Shown one piece after another: positions 37,012-48,412 of a DNA stretch of 64,000 nucleotides. Each line of letters opens with the position of its first letter. The stretch's first letter is position 1. The position numbers and the translations under genes are program-made. The DNA comes from Cunninghamella blakesleeana (Eukaryota > Mucoromycota > Mucoromycetes > Mucorales > Cunninghamellaceae), in NCBI GenBank assembly GCA_017871115.1, contig JAFCIZ010000006.1, positions 1,984,001-2,048,000 on the forward strand, given 5' to 3'. Under the pieces are notes generated by a model, which saw nothing but the letters and a program-made list of their open reading frames with translations, made no database searches and was not told the origin of the DNA.

Positions 37012-37268
37012 TTATACAAAATAAATTAGATATAAAAGAATAATATTAATAAATAGTAATTTAAAAAATGAAGAAAGAAAAAAAAAATGGAAATGGAAAT
37101 GGAAAAATAGATGACCTTGGCAATTGAAATCCGACCGACCGTTTTGTCAGCTGAGCACAAAAAAAAAAATCTGCTTAAAGATAGCACAGCAAAAAAAAAC
37201 CTTGTTTTAGAATATGATATAATCGCAATTATAAAAGTATATTTCTTTTTTATTATGATATATATAAT

Positions 37269-37316
<48 letters not shown>

Positions 37317-38450
37317 CCTTTATTTTACTTTTCATTCTCACTCTCTCTCATTATTATTATTTATGAAACCATTATTGATAATAAACATGAAAATTGAACG
37401 TGTGATAGAATAAATTTATCATATGCTTTGGTTTTTTCTCGTGCAATTCAGCTGAGATTGATTATAAAAAAAAAAATTCTGCCAATGCATACCTTATCGA
37501 TTGTCTTCTCCATAAGTCTCTTTAAAAAAGATAAAAAAAAATAGGTATCCACAATTAAGAAATAATTTTTATATATAAACCAAGAAAAAAAAATTGGATC
37601 ATATTTATTGATTAACATTTAAAGATTTACATGCAAGTTAAATGAGTATTGCTACACATACACTATGTGGAGTTTTTTGAAACCATAAAAGGAAACTCAA
37701 GCACTCCATATAATACCATTATTTTTTAATTTAAAAAAAAAAAAGAATAGTTAGGATCTTTGATGCTTCAATACTGTATTTGAAATATTACTCACAATAA
37801 AAAAAATAAAAAAAAAGAATGTTGAATTTATTTAATAGTAATAAAAACAAATTACTGCTGGGGTCTCATGCCTTGCTAAAACACCATTAAAATAGTCCAT
37901 GTGGTAAGAATAAAATAATAATAATATAAAAATATACGTAAATGACAGAATATGGTACCACCAAAACTTGTCGTTCTTTGTTAAATAACTTTAGAATAAT
38001 AAACTAAGGCAAGATATTGACGCAAAGACTGAATGACAAATTATTTTGTCAAGAGATGAATGATTATAATAATAAGAATAAATATGACCAGCTGTATTGA
38101 ATAAAAGGGTATTCTTATAAGTAAAATCAAACTATCCTGGGTAAAAAAAAAAAAAAGGATATTCATACATCAATAATCACCTATTTCTAGGGATCTTTTT
38201 TTATTTATTATACAGACTTTATATTTTAAATTTTGAAGTCTAAATCATAGTTCATTATTTTTAAACATGTTTTGTATTAATGTGATCATTTCAAAGTCAA
38301 TTTGAATGATTTATTTAATTATATATCTTTAAAAAATTACATTGGAAATAATACAATAAAATTAAACAAAATAAATAAAAGGGGTATGCCAATATTTCTA
38401 TACGTATATGTATATATAAAGTAATAGTAAGATTTTTTTTTTCATTTTTT
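37012..38450. other. intergenic between BAR-SH3 and LTE1-like genes
   Basis: 1.4 kb. Next to the BAR gene there is a GGAAATGGAAATGGAAA repeat (about 37087-37106) and a GC-richer block at 37117-37160 (GACCGACCG), likely promoter. An (AT)n lies at 37281-37310. A less repetitive stretch at 37850-38060 contains short open frames but no convincing splice model. No gene is called. Confidence 0.45.
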
Positions 38451-39201
38451 TCATTCAATAGCATGACTTAGTTGACGAATAGAATCAGCGTCTAAAGGTG
38501 CTAAAAAGAGACATCTTTCGTAAAGTTCGTCATCCAAATCAAAAGCATATCGACGAGCCAAATTCTGAAAAGTTAAAACGCGTTTGATGACTGTTGCTGT
38601 GATGCGATGTTTTCTAAAATTCACCAAAGGTTGTTTTAATACAGGGGCAAGGTTTACTTTTGATGCTTCGATTTGTTCTTTATAAATTTTATGGTGGCTG
38701 TGATTAGGTTCCAAATAAGGTGGTTGTTCAGAGTTAAACACTAAATCAGATAAGTAAATCCCAAGGAAAGGAATACATCCACCAAATGGTATTTTCACTT
38801 TGGTCAATTTTAATCCTTTTTTATTTCCGTTACTTGTTGCACCAGGCATTTCTACCTGAACTTCTGTAGGTGACATACCATATTCTTCCGCTACTAATGT
38901 CATATTATCTCGTATATGTTTCCAGTTACGCATAGGTGAGGTGAATTGTGATAATTCTTCTAACAATTTCATTTCTTTGGCTCGAACTCTTGCCCATGTT
39001 CTTTTTAATCTTGATACAGAAGGTGATTGTAATCCAAGAAGAATTTGCACTAAAGTTGCATAATTAGAGTAGATACGACATTTCTATATGGTAAACGTAT
39101 TTTTTTTTTTTAAAAAAAAAAAAGAAAAATGCATATATTTATTATTATTTATTCTTAATTATTTTTATACTTTATATTACTCACACACACATACGAATAC
39201 C

Positions 39202-39232
<31 letters not shown>

Positions 39233-42200
39233 GTATTATATTATATTTTTATTTTTTACCTGAGCTAAACGAATGAATTTTTCAACTACTTTGACACGAA
39301 TATCTAACTTTTCTACACATACAATTTCAGAAGCTACCCATTGACATACAGTATTAAAACGTTCTATGACTTGTTCAATACCACCATATGTATCTTGTCG
39401 GTTCAATTGTAATTTTCTATTTTCACGAGTATAGTTGATTTGAGAATCTGTTTCCATTGCATTGGGTAAATAATCATCTGATCCATTATCATTATTATTC
39501 ATAGTATTGAGTTTTGATGTAACGTTATTGTTATTCTCCTTTGTCATTTTCGTCCATCGACAATGTACCATTTCTTCCCAATCAACATCCAATAATACAT
39601 CACGTTCTACAATACAAAACTGCTGAGCTAATTTACTTGACCGATAAGATAAAATAAAACTAGATGATGAAGAAGAGATGTCTTGAAGAAGATTTTGCAT
39701 TGTATCAATATCATTGTAGTCATGGTTATTATTATGGTGATTTATAATAAGATTATCTATGTTCGCCTTATCATCAATAATAGGTGTGACACCAGTTTCA
39801 TTTTCCCAGGGAGGTATTTCATTTGTATTACTGTTAAGTGATGGGTCATTTAAAGAGAATGGTATTTTATGTTGCTGGGGTTGATCTTGTTCTTGTTGTA
39901 ATAAAGAATCGTCTTGATCATCATCTAGATAGGCTGTAGATTGATTGGTTGCAACGGAAAAGACCTGTCTATGTACTACACTTGCTTCATCCCCTTTTGT
40001 TGCTATACCAGTAAGTCGATCAAGACTACCGTTACTAAGATGTACTTGTTTACTATGTCGTTGGAATTTGGTATCATTTAAATATTCAATAGGATCATTA
40101 TCACTTGAATCTGAAGAACTATCATCATCATCATTACTACTACTATCACTATCATCATCGATTTCTTGAATATGTACGTCTAAATCAGATTCAGAATGGA
40201 TCGTACCAAGTTGTCCAAGATACATTGGTCCATTTTGTGTCGTGCGAGGGGGATGATAGTTTCTTTTTTCCTTTTCCTTTTTCTTTTCATTTTCTTCATA
40301 CTGCAATCCAAGTCGAGAAGGTCTAGGTTTTCTCTCTGTACTTGCACGACGTTTTAATCGAAGTTCCACACTATGTCTTTTTGCATCATCTGATATGAGT
40401 GCCAAACTAAATCTTCTACAAGCTCGGGGCCCTGTTGTGTGACCAGTACACCGCATACAATCACATTCTATTTCAAATTCTTGTTCACTTTCACGTAATT
40501 CTTGCGCTATTCTACTAACAAGTGTACTATTTACTGATGAAATAGTTTTTTTAGACGTAGAGGCTACAGGTGTAGGTGAAAAGGGAATAGGGCTTTGAAA
40601 AGCTTCTTCATCATCTAATTGAATTTTTGTTGATTCATTGGATTCTGTAATTTTTGTATTTGCTGTAGTTTCTGTAGTTGTTGCCATTGGTTTTTCTTTA
40701 TTGTTATTCAAATTTTTATTTTTATTAGGTTGGGAGGCTAATTCATTAGGTGATGATGAAGTGGATTTTGAAAATACCATATTCACAAACTTTTTTGATA
40801 ATCCACGTTTATGGTTTGATGTAGATGTCTTTGAATTAGAAGAATTGAGTGCTGTTGGTGAAACGGTTTGATCATAAGGAATGGATTCAAATTCATCGTC
40901 TAGGGTTGGTTTAGCTGCAGAATGGATAGATGTAGTAGTAGCAGTAGCAGTAGTAGCAGCAGTAACAGTAGTATTAGTAGTATTAGCTGTTTTTGTAGTG
41001 ATAGCCGTAGTTCCTTTTGTAGTTGTAGTTGTATTTTTATTCTTAAGATCTATAGATTCATCTTCTTTTGAATTGATTAAAGCTTCAGATTTGGATAATT
41101 CAGGCATAGGAGGTATAGCAGAATCATTATTAACAGGTCGATGATGGGGTGAATTGGGTGTTGAAGAAGCTTTTTTGTCTTTGGCTGAATTAGACGAGCT
41201 AGCACGTAAATTTTTTTCACTTTTACGTCTTTCAATGCTTTTTCGTGATAGACGGCGTGATAAACCAGTAGGAATAGTACTAGATGTTGAGGTCGTTGGA
41301 GCACTATGAGGATATTTATTATTATCAGCTGCGTTATCATCACTACTACTATTATTATTATTGTTAAGTTGATCATCAGCAAGGGCTTTATTTTCTTTTA
41401 CAAAATAATGGTTTTTATGATTATCATCATCATTCATACTATCATCATCATGAAGAAGATCATCAAAATTTATATTATGAATAAGTAGTTGTTCATTAGA
41501 AGAAGGGTCATTCTTATTTTTTTCATTAGAATCTGTTTGGCACCATTTACTATAAGGAGCACGAGGGATACGTGAAGACATATCGCCAATAGCTGCTTTT
41601 TTAATAGGTCCATCAAATTTTTCTAAAGCTGCTAATGTGGCTGCGTGTTGAATAATAAATGAGTTATCATCATCCCCATCATCATTGTTATCGTTATTTG
41701 TTCCATTTCCACTTGTATCAATTGTAGAAGTTGTAGTTCCCAATTGTGATAAGTGTGTTAATCCTTCTCCATTTTCATTTGTTTTTTCTAAATTTTTAAT
41801 AGCATCCAAAGAAATAGAAGGAGTGATAGCTTCAGAACCGGAAGAAAGCGTATCAAACCCTGAACTAGATGATGTTAATTGTTTTTGTTGTTGTTGTTGT
41901 TGTTGTTGTGATAATTGATCTACTGTGAAACTATCGTTTGATTTGAGAGTGCTGATATTACTAGCTGAAAAAAAGGCGGCCCGCTCCCTTTCTTCTTCTT
42001 CCTCTTTACGTCTTCTTTCTAATTCTATTTTATTGATTGGTTTTTGAGATTTCCAATGTTGAGATGAACCAGCATCTTCATATTGTTGATTTCCTGAATG
42101 TATACTTCCTTCATCATCATCATCATCATCCTCTTCTTGATCAAAATAATCATCTTCATCACTTGCTATTTCTGTTGTGCCTGGTGTGAGATCGCTTTCA

Positions 42201-42946
42201 AGAGAATCGTCAGAAGCCACACTTGCTTGTGAAACAGCACAAGAGGTAGATAAATCAATTCCCGGTTGTGTATTCATTCTTTTTTCATGTTCCATTCGTT
42301 TAAAATATGATTTTTTTGCTGTTGATATTTCTTCACTTTGGCTACTTTTAATACTAAACGGTAATACAGCTGAACGTGCAGTTGTTGTATCTACAGAAGG
42401 TGCACGTCTTGAACTGACGATAGACATATTACTTGAAACAATAGGTGAATCTGTTTGTGATTGATTATCTGCTTTCGTTGTACGTACACTACCAATGACG
42501 ACCATAGGGGCGTGTTGAGCATCTTGTATAGCTGTATTGCCATTATGTTTTCCACCTACATCCACACCACGAACCAATGCTGTTTTACGACGTAATAACC
42601 CATGAGATAAATTAGCACGAACCATCTCTTCTACTTTTTCTTGTTCTGACGTTGGAGGAGGGGGGGCAATTACTTGAACACGTTGAGAATTAGATCCACT
42701 GTAATATACTTTTTTAAGTCTTCGAACGACACGCTTTAGTCCTTTTACAATACGTTGATCACGAGGTGACGATTTAACTAATGGGTGAGAAGGTAATACA
42801 TTTAAGAATGTTGTTAAAACGACACGTAAATCTCGGCTAGGTATAAAATCATGTACAAAGTAATTTAAAAGCCAATGGCGCATCACAACAAAGGTTCTAA
42901 GAAATAAAAATAAATAAATATAGTTAATATCTTATATTTTTAAGAC

Positions 42947-43013
<67 letters not shown>

Positions 43014-44576
43014 TACCTAATTCGTACTATGCGTCTTTCTGCATCGTCATTTTCAAGAGCCCATCTGAATCGTAAAATAATTAATTTACATAACTGAGTT
43101 GGTGAAATAAAGCTTCGATATGTAAGGAAAAAATCGGTCATAAATTCATAATCTATAATATAATAATTTTCAATAGAAAAAAGAGAGAGAGAAAAAAATT
43201 AAAGTCAGAATTTATGCAATTTTTTTTGCCAGTCTTTTTTTTCTTTTTGATATTTTCTATTCTTTTCCCCCATCAATATTGTATATTATTTTTTCTTTTA
43301 TTTATGTATACTTTACCTAAAGTGTTTGTTAGTTTTTCTACTAATTTTTCCACAGAAGCAGCTTCAATGACTTTAGGAGCATTATATACCATTGATTTTT
43401 GATCATTATTATTTTCATTTGATTGTTTTTTGAATTTATTATTACCACTACCCCCAAATGTTCGTTTTAATAATAAAATACTTCTTAAATTATCAGTTGA
43501 AGCACGGTATCTTAAAGAATTGGAACGTAATGATCTTTTTAATTTTTCGGGTAACGTTTGTTGTCGTTGAGGTAAATCCTGAGTAGAAGATGATGATGCT
43601 AAGGATGAAGTAGTTGTATTAGAAGAAAATCCACGTAGAGTTGAAGGACGAGAATTATTAGATATAGTTGTAGTTGTAGTTGTTACTGTTGATGAATCAT
43701 TTGGATCTGACCCCCAAATAATAATACGATCATCTTCATCTGATTTTAAAAGGTCAAAAATAGAAGGAGGATACCCAATAAATAATAAAGGTGTTGTCAC
43801 TTGATCGTTATTATCCTTTGATATCAATCCATATTCCTCTTCCTCTTTATTATTATTATGACTTGATAATTGAAGAGCATGAGATAAAGTAGAGTCAAAG
43901 GTAAAAGATGATTTAATAGATGATTCTGATTTGGTCCTTTGTAATTTTGGTATCATAGAATGTAGTAAAACAGAGGAAGCATTGGATGGGAATAAAAGAT
44001 CACTACCATTTTCATCATTTACTAAAATATCATTAAATGTACTAACAGTTGGTATATCTGGTAATAAAAATGTATTGGTCGACGTTATGGATGTACTATC
44101 GTTTTGTTGTTGTTGTGATGGTGATGGTGATGGTGATTGTTTAGTATAAAACGAGTGTGTATCTGAAAAATAGCTATGATTTTCATTTAACGGTGTACTA
44201 TTACTTAATTCAACCGGCAACCGTTCCCAAAATATTTTTGATTCGCTATATTCTAAAACACCAAATACAGTTGCAAGAGCAGCTTGTTCACGGTTGCCCC
44301 TTCCTTTATCATTTAATAATTCAACTGGAATAAGAGAATTGTTTCTACCACGTCTAGGGGCTGGAATAGCAGTTTCTTGCTCTAAAGGGATCTCGAGTGT
44401 ATTTGTAAGACTATATATGTATTTAATATAAGAATAAAGATAAAAAAAAAATTAAATAAGGTTTACCATACATATATATTATAATTATTATTATTATTAT
44501 TGTTATTATGATTTGGAATGAATAAACTATTTTTTTATTTAATTATTTACCTTTCTTCAAATGTATTTTCACTCAT
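38451..44576 (-). CDS. LTE1: Lte1-like Ras guanine-nucleotide exchange factor
   Basis: Five exons: 44551-44576, 43317-44410, 43017-43152, 39260-42896, 38451-39083 (5526 nt, 1841 aa). A RasGEF_N domain lies at about residues 355-480 (SVEKLVEKLTNTLDYEF, FFLTYRSFISPTQLCKLII, RTFVVMRHWLLNYFVHDF). The catalytic RasGEF domain is from about residue 1495 to the end (SSKLAQQFCIVERDVLLDVDW, VSRLKRTW, IPFGGCIPFLGIYLSDLVF). Between them are about 1000 mostly disordered residues rich in Ser, Asn, Asp and Thr. Those residues include a Cys cluster CDCMRC...C near residue 1230, a poly-Q stretch and several basic Arg/Ser patches. This split arrangement is that of Lte1, the mitotic-exit regulator in yeast, whose GEF activity on Ras or Tem1 is debated. 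A small conserved N-terminal region (AATVFGVLEYSES-like) precedes RasGEF_N. Confidence 0.85.
42948..43013 (+). repeat. (ATT)n microsatellite, about 22 units
   Basis: An almost perfect trinucleotide repeat fills most of the 120-bp third intron of the LTE1-like gene and reaches to within a few bases of the GTAAAT donor at 43016. Confidence 0.9.
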
Positions 44577-45431
44577 TATAAATATGGAAAAGAGTGAAAG
44601 TATATAGAAGAGGTACTGTTATTATTATTTCTATTGGGTTAAATTTAATAATAAGATAAACAAAAGAGCAAAAGAAAAGAAAGTAAAAAAAAAAAAAAAA
44701 ATTAAATTTTTTTTTTAAAAAAAAAATAAAAGGTATATTGATCAAAAAAGGAAATGGAAATAAAAATTGGCAGTAAATTCACATGGAACCATTGACAATT
44801 AGAGAGTGCCTGTACCACCTTTATTTTTGTTTTTACGCTGCCACGCGAATTGGGAGATTTAAACAAATTTATAATTATATTATTGAATTGAAACCTTTAT
44901 GTTAAATATAAATCAGTAATATAATACATTATTATTTATTATTACTTGTAATAAAAATTAATATTAATAATAATTGGCTATTTAAACTATAATCAATTGT
45001 TAATTCATCATTCTTTTTAAAATGAAAAAACCTTTTTTGGCATTTTAAAACATGTTCATGGTTCCACCAATTGCTTTTTTCTATTCAAACGTGCTTAATC
45101 GTCTCACAAAAAAATAACCTATTTAGACGATGGTAACTTTGATGATGGAAAGAAATTCATGGAAATTATATATTTTTTATTATAAAAGATACGGATTCTT
45201 AAAAAAGATGGTTCCCGAATCTATTGTTCCCTTTCCCCTGATTTTATATTTTGTTTTTTAAATTTTTTTTTTTTTTTAAAAAACCAAACGGCGACTCGTA
45301 AAAAAAATTACACTATTTTGTTTCAACAATATAGTAGATCTAGATTATCGAAATATAAATAAATAATTATAAAAGATGGATCGTTCGACTAATTTACGCC
45401 AAAGCATATAAAGCTCCGGAATGTTTTGATT

Positions 45432-45462
<31 letters not shown>

Positions 45463-46074
45463 ATTTATTTAATACAAAATGGAATGATTAAAATAATTGA
45501 TCTTGATTTAATATATGACTGATAACGATTTCCAGGAGAAAAAAAAATTGGGAACATAGTTGATGAATTGATTGATAAGCGTTTATATTATTTACATTAT
45601 ACAAATAAAGATTAAAAAATATATAGCCAACAACTTGATAATAATTACACAATTTATTCAGTTTATTTTATCACTTTTTTAAAGAATGGATTTGTTTGAT
45701 AGCTCAGTACAAGTCTTGTAAAAATGTGATATATAGAATAACTTTCAGTGTCTTAAATTTAATGTTTGTGCTTCAGGGATTGTTTTGATGTAATGCATTA
45801 TTCCAATTATCTTTATTTTTATTTTACTTTTTAATATTTGCATAAAAGGCAAAGAAGAAAAAAGAAATGAACTCGGGATTGACTAATTTATTTCAATATA
45901 GTAAAAAGATCATGAAAACAATCATCAAAAAGTTAATGCAAAAATAAAAGAGTGAGTGACATTCATTTTCGCATTTTTTTATACTCAGCCAATTATTTTA
46001 AAAAAAAGGTTTTTTTCGCTTCAACTTTCTTTTTTCCTCCATTATATTTTATTTTACTTTTTGTTTAATATACA
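44577..46074. promoter_or_regulatory. divergent promoter region of LTE1-like and RSA3-like genes
   Basis: 1.5 kb between divergent starts. T-run joined to A-run at 44707-44726 and 45263-45283. GC-richer blocks at 44800-44860 and 45285-45300, a (TTTC)n at 45431-45461, and a CCAAT at 45989-45993, 82 bp before RSA3. A C/T-rich tract (46021-46045) precedes the RSA3 start. No gene is seen. Confidence 0.45.
45431..45461 (+). repeat. (TTTC)n microsatellite
   Basis: About eight tandem tetramers in the intergenic region upstream of the RSA3-like gene. Confidence 0.9.
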
Positions 46075-46635
46075 ATGGTTAATCCTAAAAATAAGAAACG
46101 AAACTCTACTTTTACTTCCAATACAAAACAAAAACAGCAAAAAATAGATAGTAGTACTAATAATGTAAGTTTTCATAGGCATTCATTTATTAAAAAAATA
46201 ATGTATTATTCATGTTTCTATATCTTGTGTTCCTCTTTTATTATTATTATTATTATTACACAGCAGCCTGTCAATGAAATAAATAACAGCAACCTTTTTA
46301 ATGATTTAGACGAAGAGATGGATGCAGATTTAATGGAAGAAGTAATAGAACAGTTAAATGAAGAAGACAGTGAAAGCGATGACAATAACAGTTTAATAGA
46401 TTCAAATAGTGTAAATGAAACGGACGAAGAAGAGGACGAAGAAAAAGAAAACGATATTGATAATGAAAGTGATAAAGATAGTGATGATGAAAATAATAGT
46501 ACGACTTATGTTGAACAACCTATAATAAAAAAAGACCTTTCAGCTAAATTTAGAGATTATTATATGGAAAAGATAACGGTAGCCTTTGGATCAGATTTAG
46601 ATCAAATACGACAGGTAAAAAAATTATCATTTGGC

Positions 46636-46666
<31 letters not shown>

Positions 46667-46843
46667 ATACAATATATAGAATTTATGGGTTGCTCTAATT
46701 ATAATACTATGACTTTTTAATATGTGTAGGATCCTGCACTGAATACTTCTCGATTAAATGTTTTAATTGATTCACTTGAAACTGGAATGGGTGTTTTCTC
46801 TGATTTGGAAAAGGATATCATGTTGACTGAAGCAAAAAAATGA
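46075..46843 (+). CDS. RSA3: Rsa3-like ribosome assembly protein
   Basis: Three exons: 46075-46164, 46264-46614, 46730-46843 (555 nt, 184 aa). The N-terminus is basic (NPKNKKRNS, NTKQKQQK); the middle is a long D/E/S/N-rich acidic stretch. The C-terminal domain FRDYYMEKITVAFGSDLDQIRQ and then RLNVLIDSLETGMGVFSDLE matches the Rsa3 family. In yeast Rsa3 acts in the nucleolus in early 60S subunit assembly with the helicase Dbp6. Intron 1 (46165-46263) is 99 bp, a multiple of three, with no stop in frame; if retained it would add a hydrophobic Ile-rich segment. Canonical GTAAGT and CAG borders support splicing. The acceptor is a tandem CAGCAG, so one Gln may be present or absent. Confidence 0.8.
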
Positions 46844-47054
46844 TATATTTTTAATATAAATGAATATAGATGATGGATTTTTATTTTTAATAGATAATGA
46901 ATATATACCGGATTAAACTTTTTTTTTATTTACAAAAAAAAAAAGAAATCTTATTACATACATAAAACATTTATAATAACTGAATTACATACACTTTTTT
47001 AAAAATAATATTAATAATAATCTTCATTATGATCACAAATCAATGTTAAATAGA

Positions 47055-47089
<35 letters not shown>

Positions 47090-47323
47090 TTTTATAATAC
47101 TATGTAAATAATAAAAGGAATAAAAATAATTTATGATTTTTTATGCGCATATGTTTTAAAAAATAAAATAAAATTATATAGTGGCTTGCTTGATTTTAGT
47201 GGCTGATGTATAAAAAAAGAAAAAAAGATTTCCCTATTTTAGATTAAACTTTTTTTTTCAATTTCTCTTTCTTTTTTTTTCTTACTATTATCGTTTTTAT
47301 TTTGTTTTTATACTTCATTTATC
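46844..47323. other. intergenic, 480 bp
   Basis: Holds the RSA3 3' flank, an (AT)n at about 47057-47084, and a C/T-rich leader (about 47258-47285) before the next start. No gene is seen. Confidence 0.5.
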
Positions 47324-48053
47324 ATGTCTACTTATGAAAGTAAAGCCACTTCTCGTAAAGGGAAAAACGCAAAAAAAGGCCAAGCTCATCAAAATACTAC
47401 CGCTTGGAAACCTAATAAAAATTCAAAAAAGACTAGAACTATTAATTCTTTACCTGTTTATGGTTTATGTCAACGTTGTACTGATGTTATTTTGTGGAGA
47501 AAAAAATATAGAAAATACAAACCTTTAACTTCTGTTAAAAAATGGTAAATATATCTATATTAATAATAATTATATTTATTCTTTTATATATAAAACTTAT
47601 TCATAATATATATTTATTTATCTATATTTTGCTATATTTTATTTAGTACTAACTGTGAAGAAAAAGCTATTAAAGAAGCTTATCATGTTTTATGCAATAA
47701 ATGTGCTACTGAAAAGAAAGTCTGTGCCAAGTGTTTAGAAAGCAAAGAAATTATTACTGAGTAGGTTACTATATAAATATATATAAAGAGAAAGAAAGAA
47801 TAAATAGAGATATATGGATACTTTTCCAAGTATTTACATTCTATTATTTTTATTATTAGTAAAACTGAAATTAAAACAGCTGCAGATGAAATAAGAGAAC
47901 AGCAGGAATTGGAACGTATGTTAGGCAAAATGACTCTTCGTCAACAAAGAAGCTATTTACGTAAAATGGAACGAGGCGATGATATATCAAATATTAATGA
48001 AGATGATTTATCAGATTTTGAATATTCCGATAGTGAAGAAGAAGGTGATGTTG

Positions 48054-48084
<31 letters not shown>

Positions 48085-48172
48085 TGATGATGATGATGAA
48101 GAAGATGATGATGAAGAAGAAGAAGAAGGAAGGGAAAATGAAAATGTGAATGAAAAAACGGAAAAAAAATAG
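47324..48172 (+). CDS. C9orf85/DUF2039-family Cys-rich protein
   Basis: Three exons: 47324-47544, 47647-47760, 47860-48172 (648 nt, 215 aa). The conserved domain begins SRKGKNAKKGQAHQNTTAW and continues LCQRCTDVILWRKKYRKYKPL, KCTNCEEKAIKEAYHVLC, NKCATEKKVCAKC. This is the pattern of human C9orf85 (DUF2039): four CxxC pairs likely binding two zinc ions. After the domain comes a charged helix (EQQELERMLGKMTLRQQRSYLRKME). A long acidic tail with Asn, Asp and Glu runs follows, encoded by AAT, GAT and GAA repeats. The family is widespread in eukaryotes and of unknown function; the lysine-rich start and zinc motifs are compatible with RNA binding, which is inference. The second intron splits an Asp codon. 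Confidence 0.88.
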
Positions 48173-48412
48173 ATTTAAAAAATTTATCAACTGGATACCC
48201 TTTTTATTCATTCATTCATTCCTTATTTATATTATTTTACTTTTTAAAAAAAAAAATTATATATTGTATTATCATTTTTTCCATTTAATTTCATACGCAT
48301 TCCTCTTTTTTTTTTCATCCACAGAGATATAATTTATAAATAATAATAATAATAAATCAGATGATTTTTATTTTTTAAAAAAATATGACTTAATACCTAT
48401 GCTTTTTTTTTA

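Noticed and set aside
39945..42464. Plus-strand frames opposite the large LTE1 exon
   Set aside because: They are antisense shadows of a long, biased-codon exon. Their proteins are Val/Leu/Ser-rich reversals of Asp/Thr/Ser codons.
45956..46147. 63-codon plus-strand frame before RSA3
   Set aside because: Overlaps the RSA3 start in another frame and is hydrophobic low complexity from the leader.
47683..47928. 81-codon minus-strand frame
   Set aside because: Antisense to exons 2 and 3 of the C9orf85-like gene and spans its intron.
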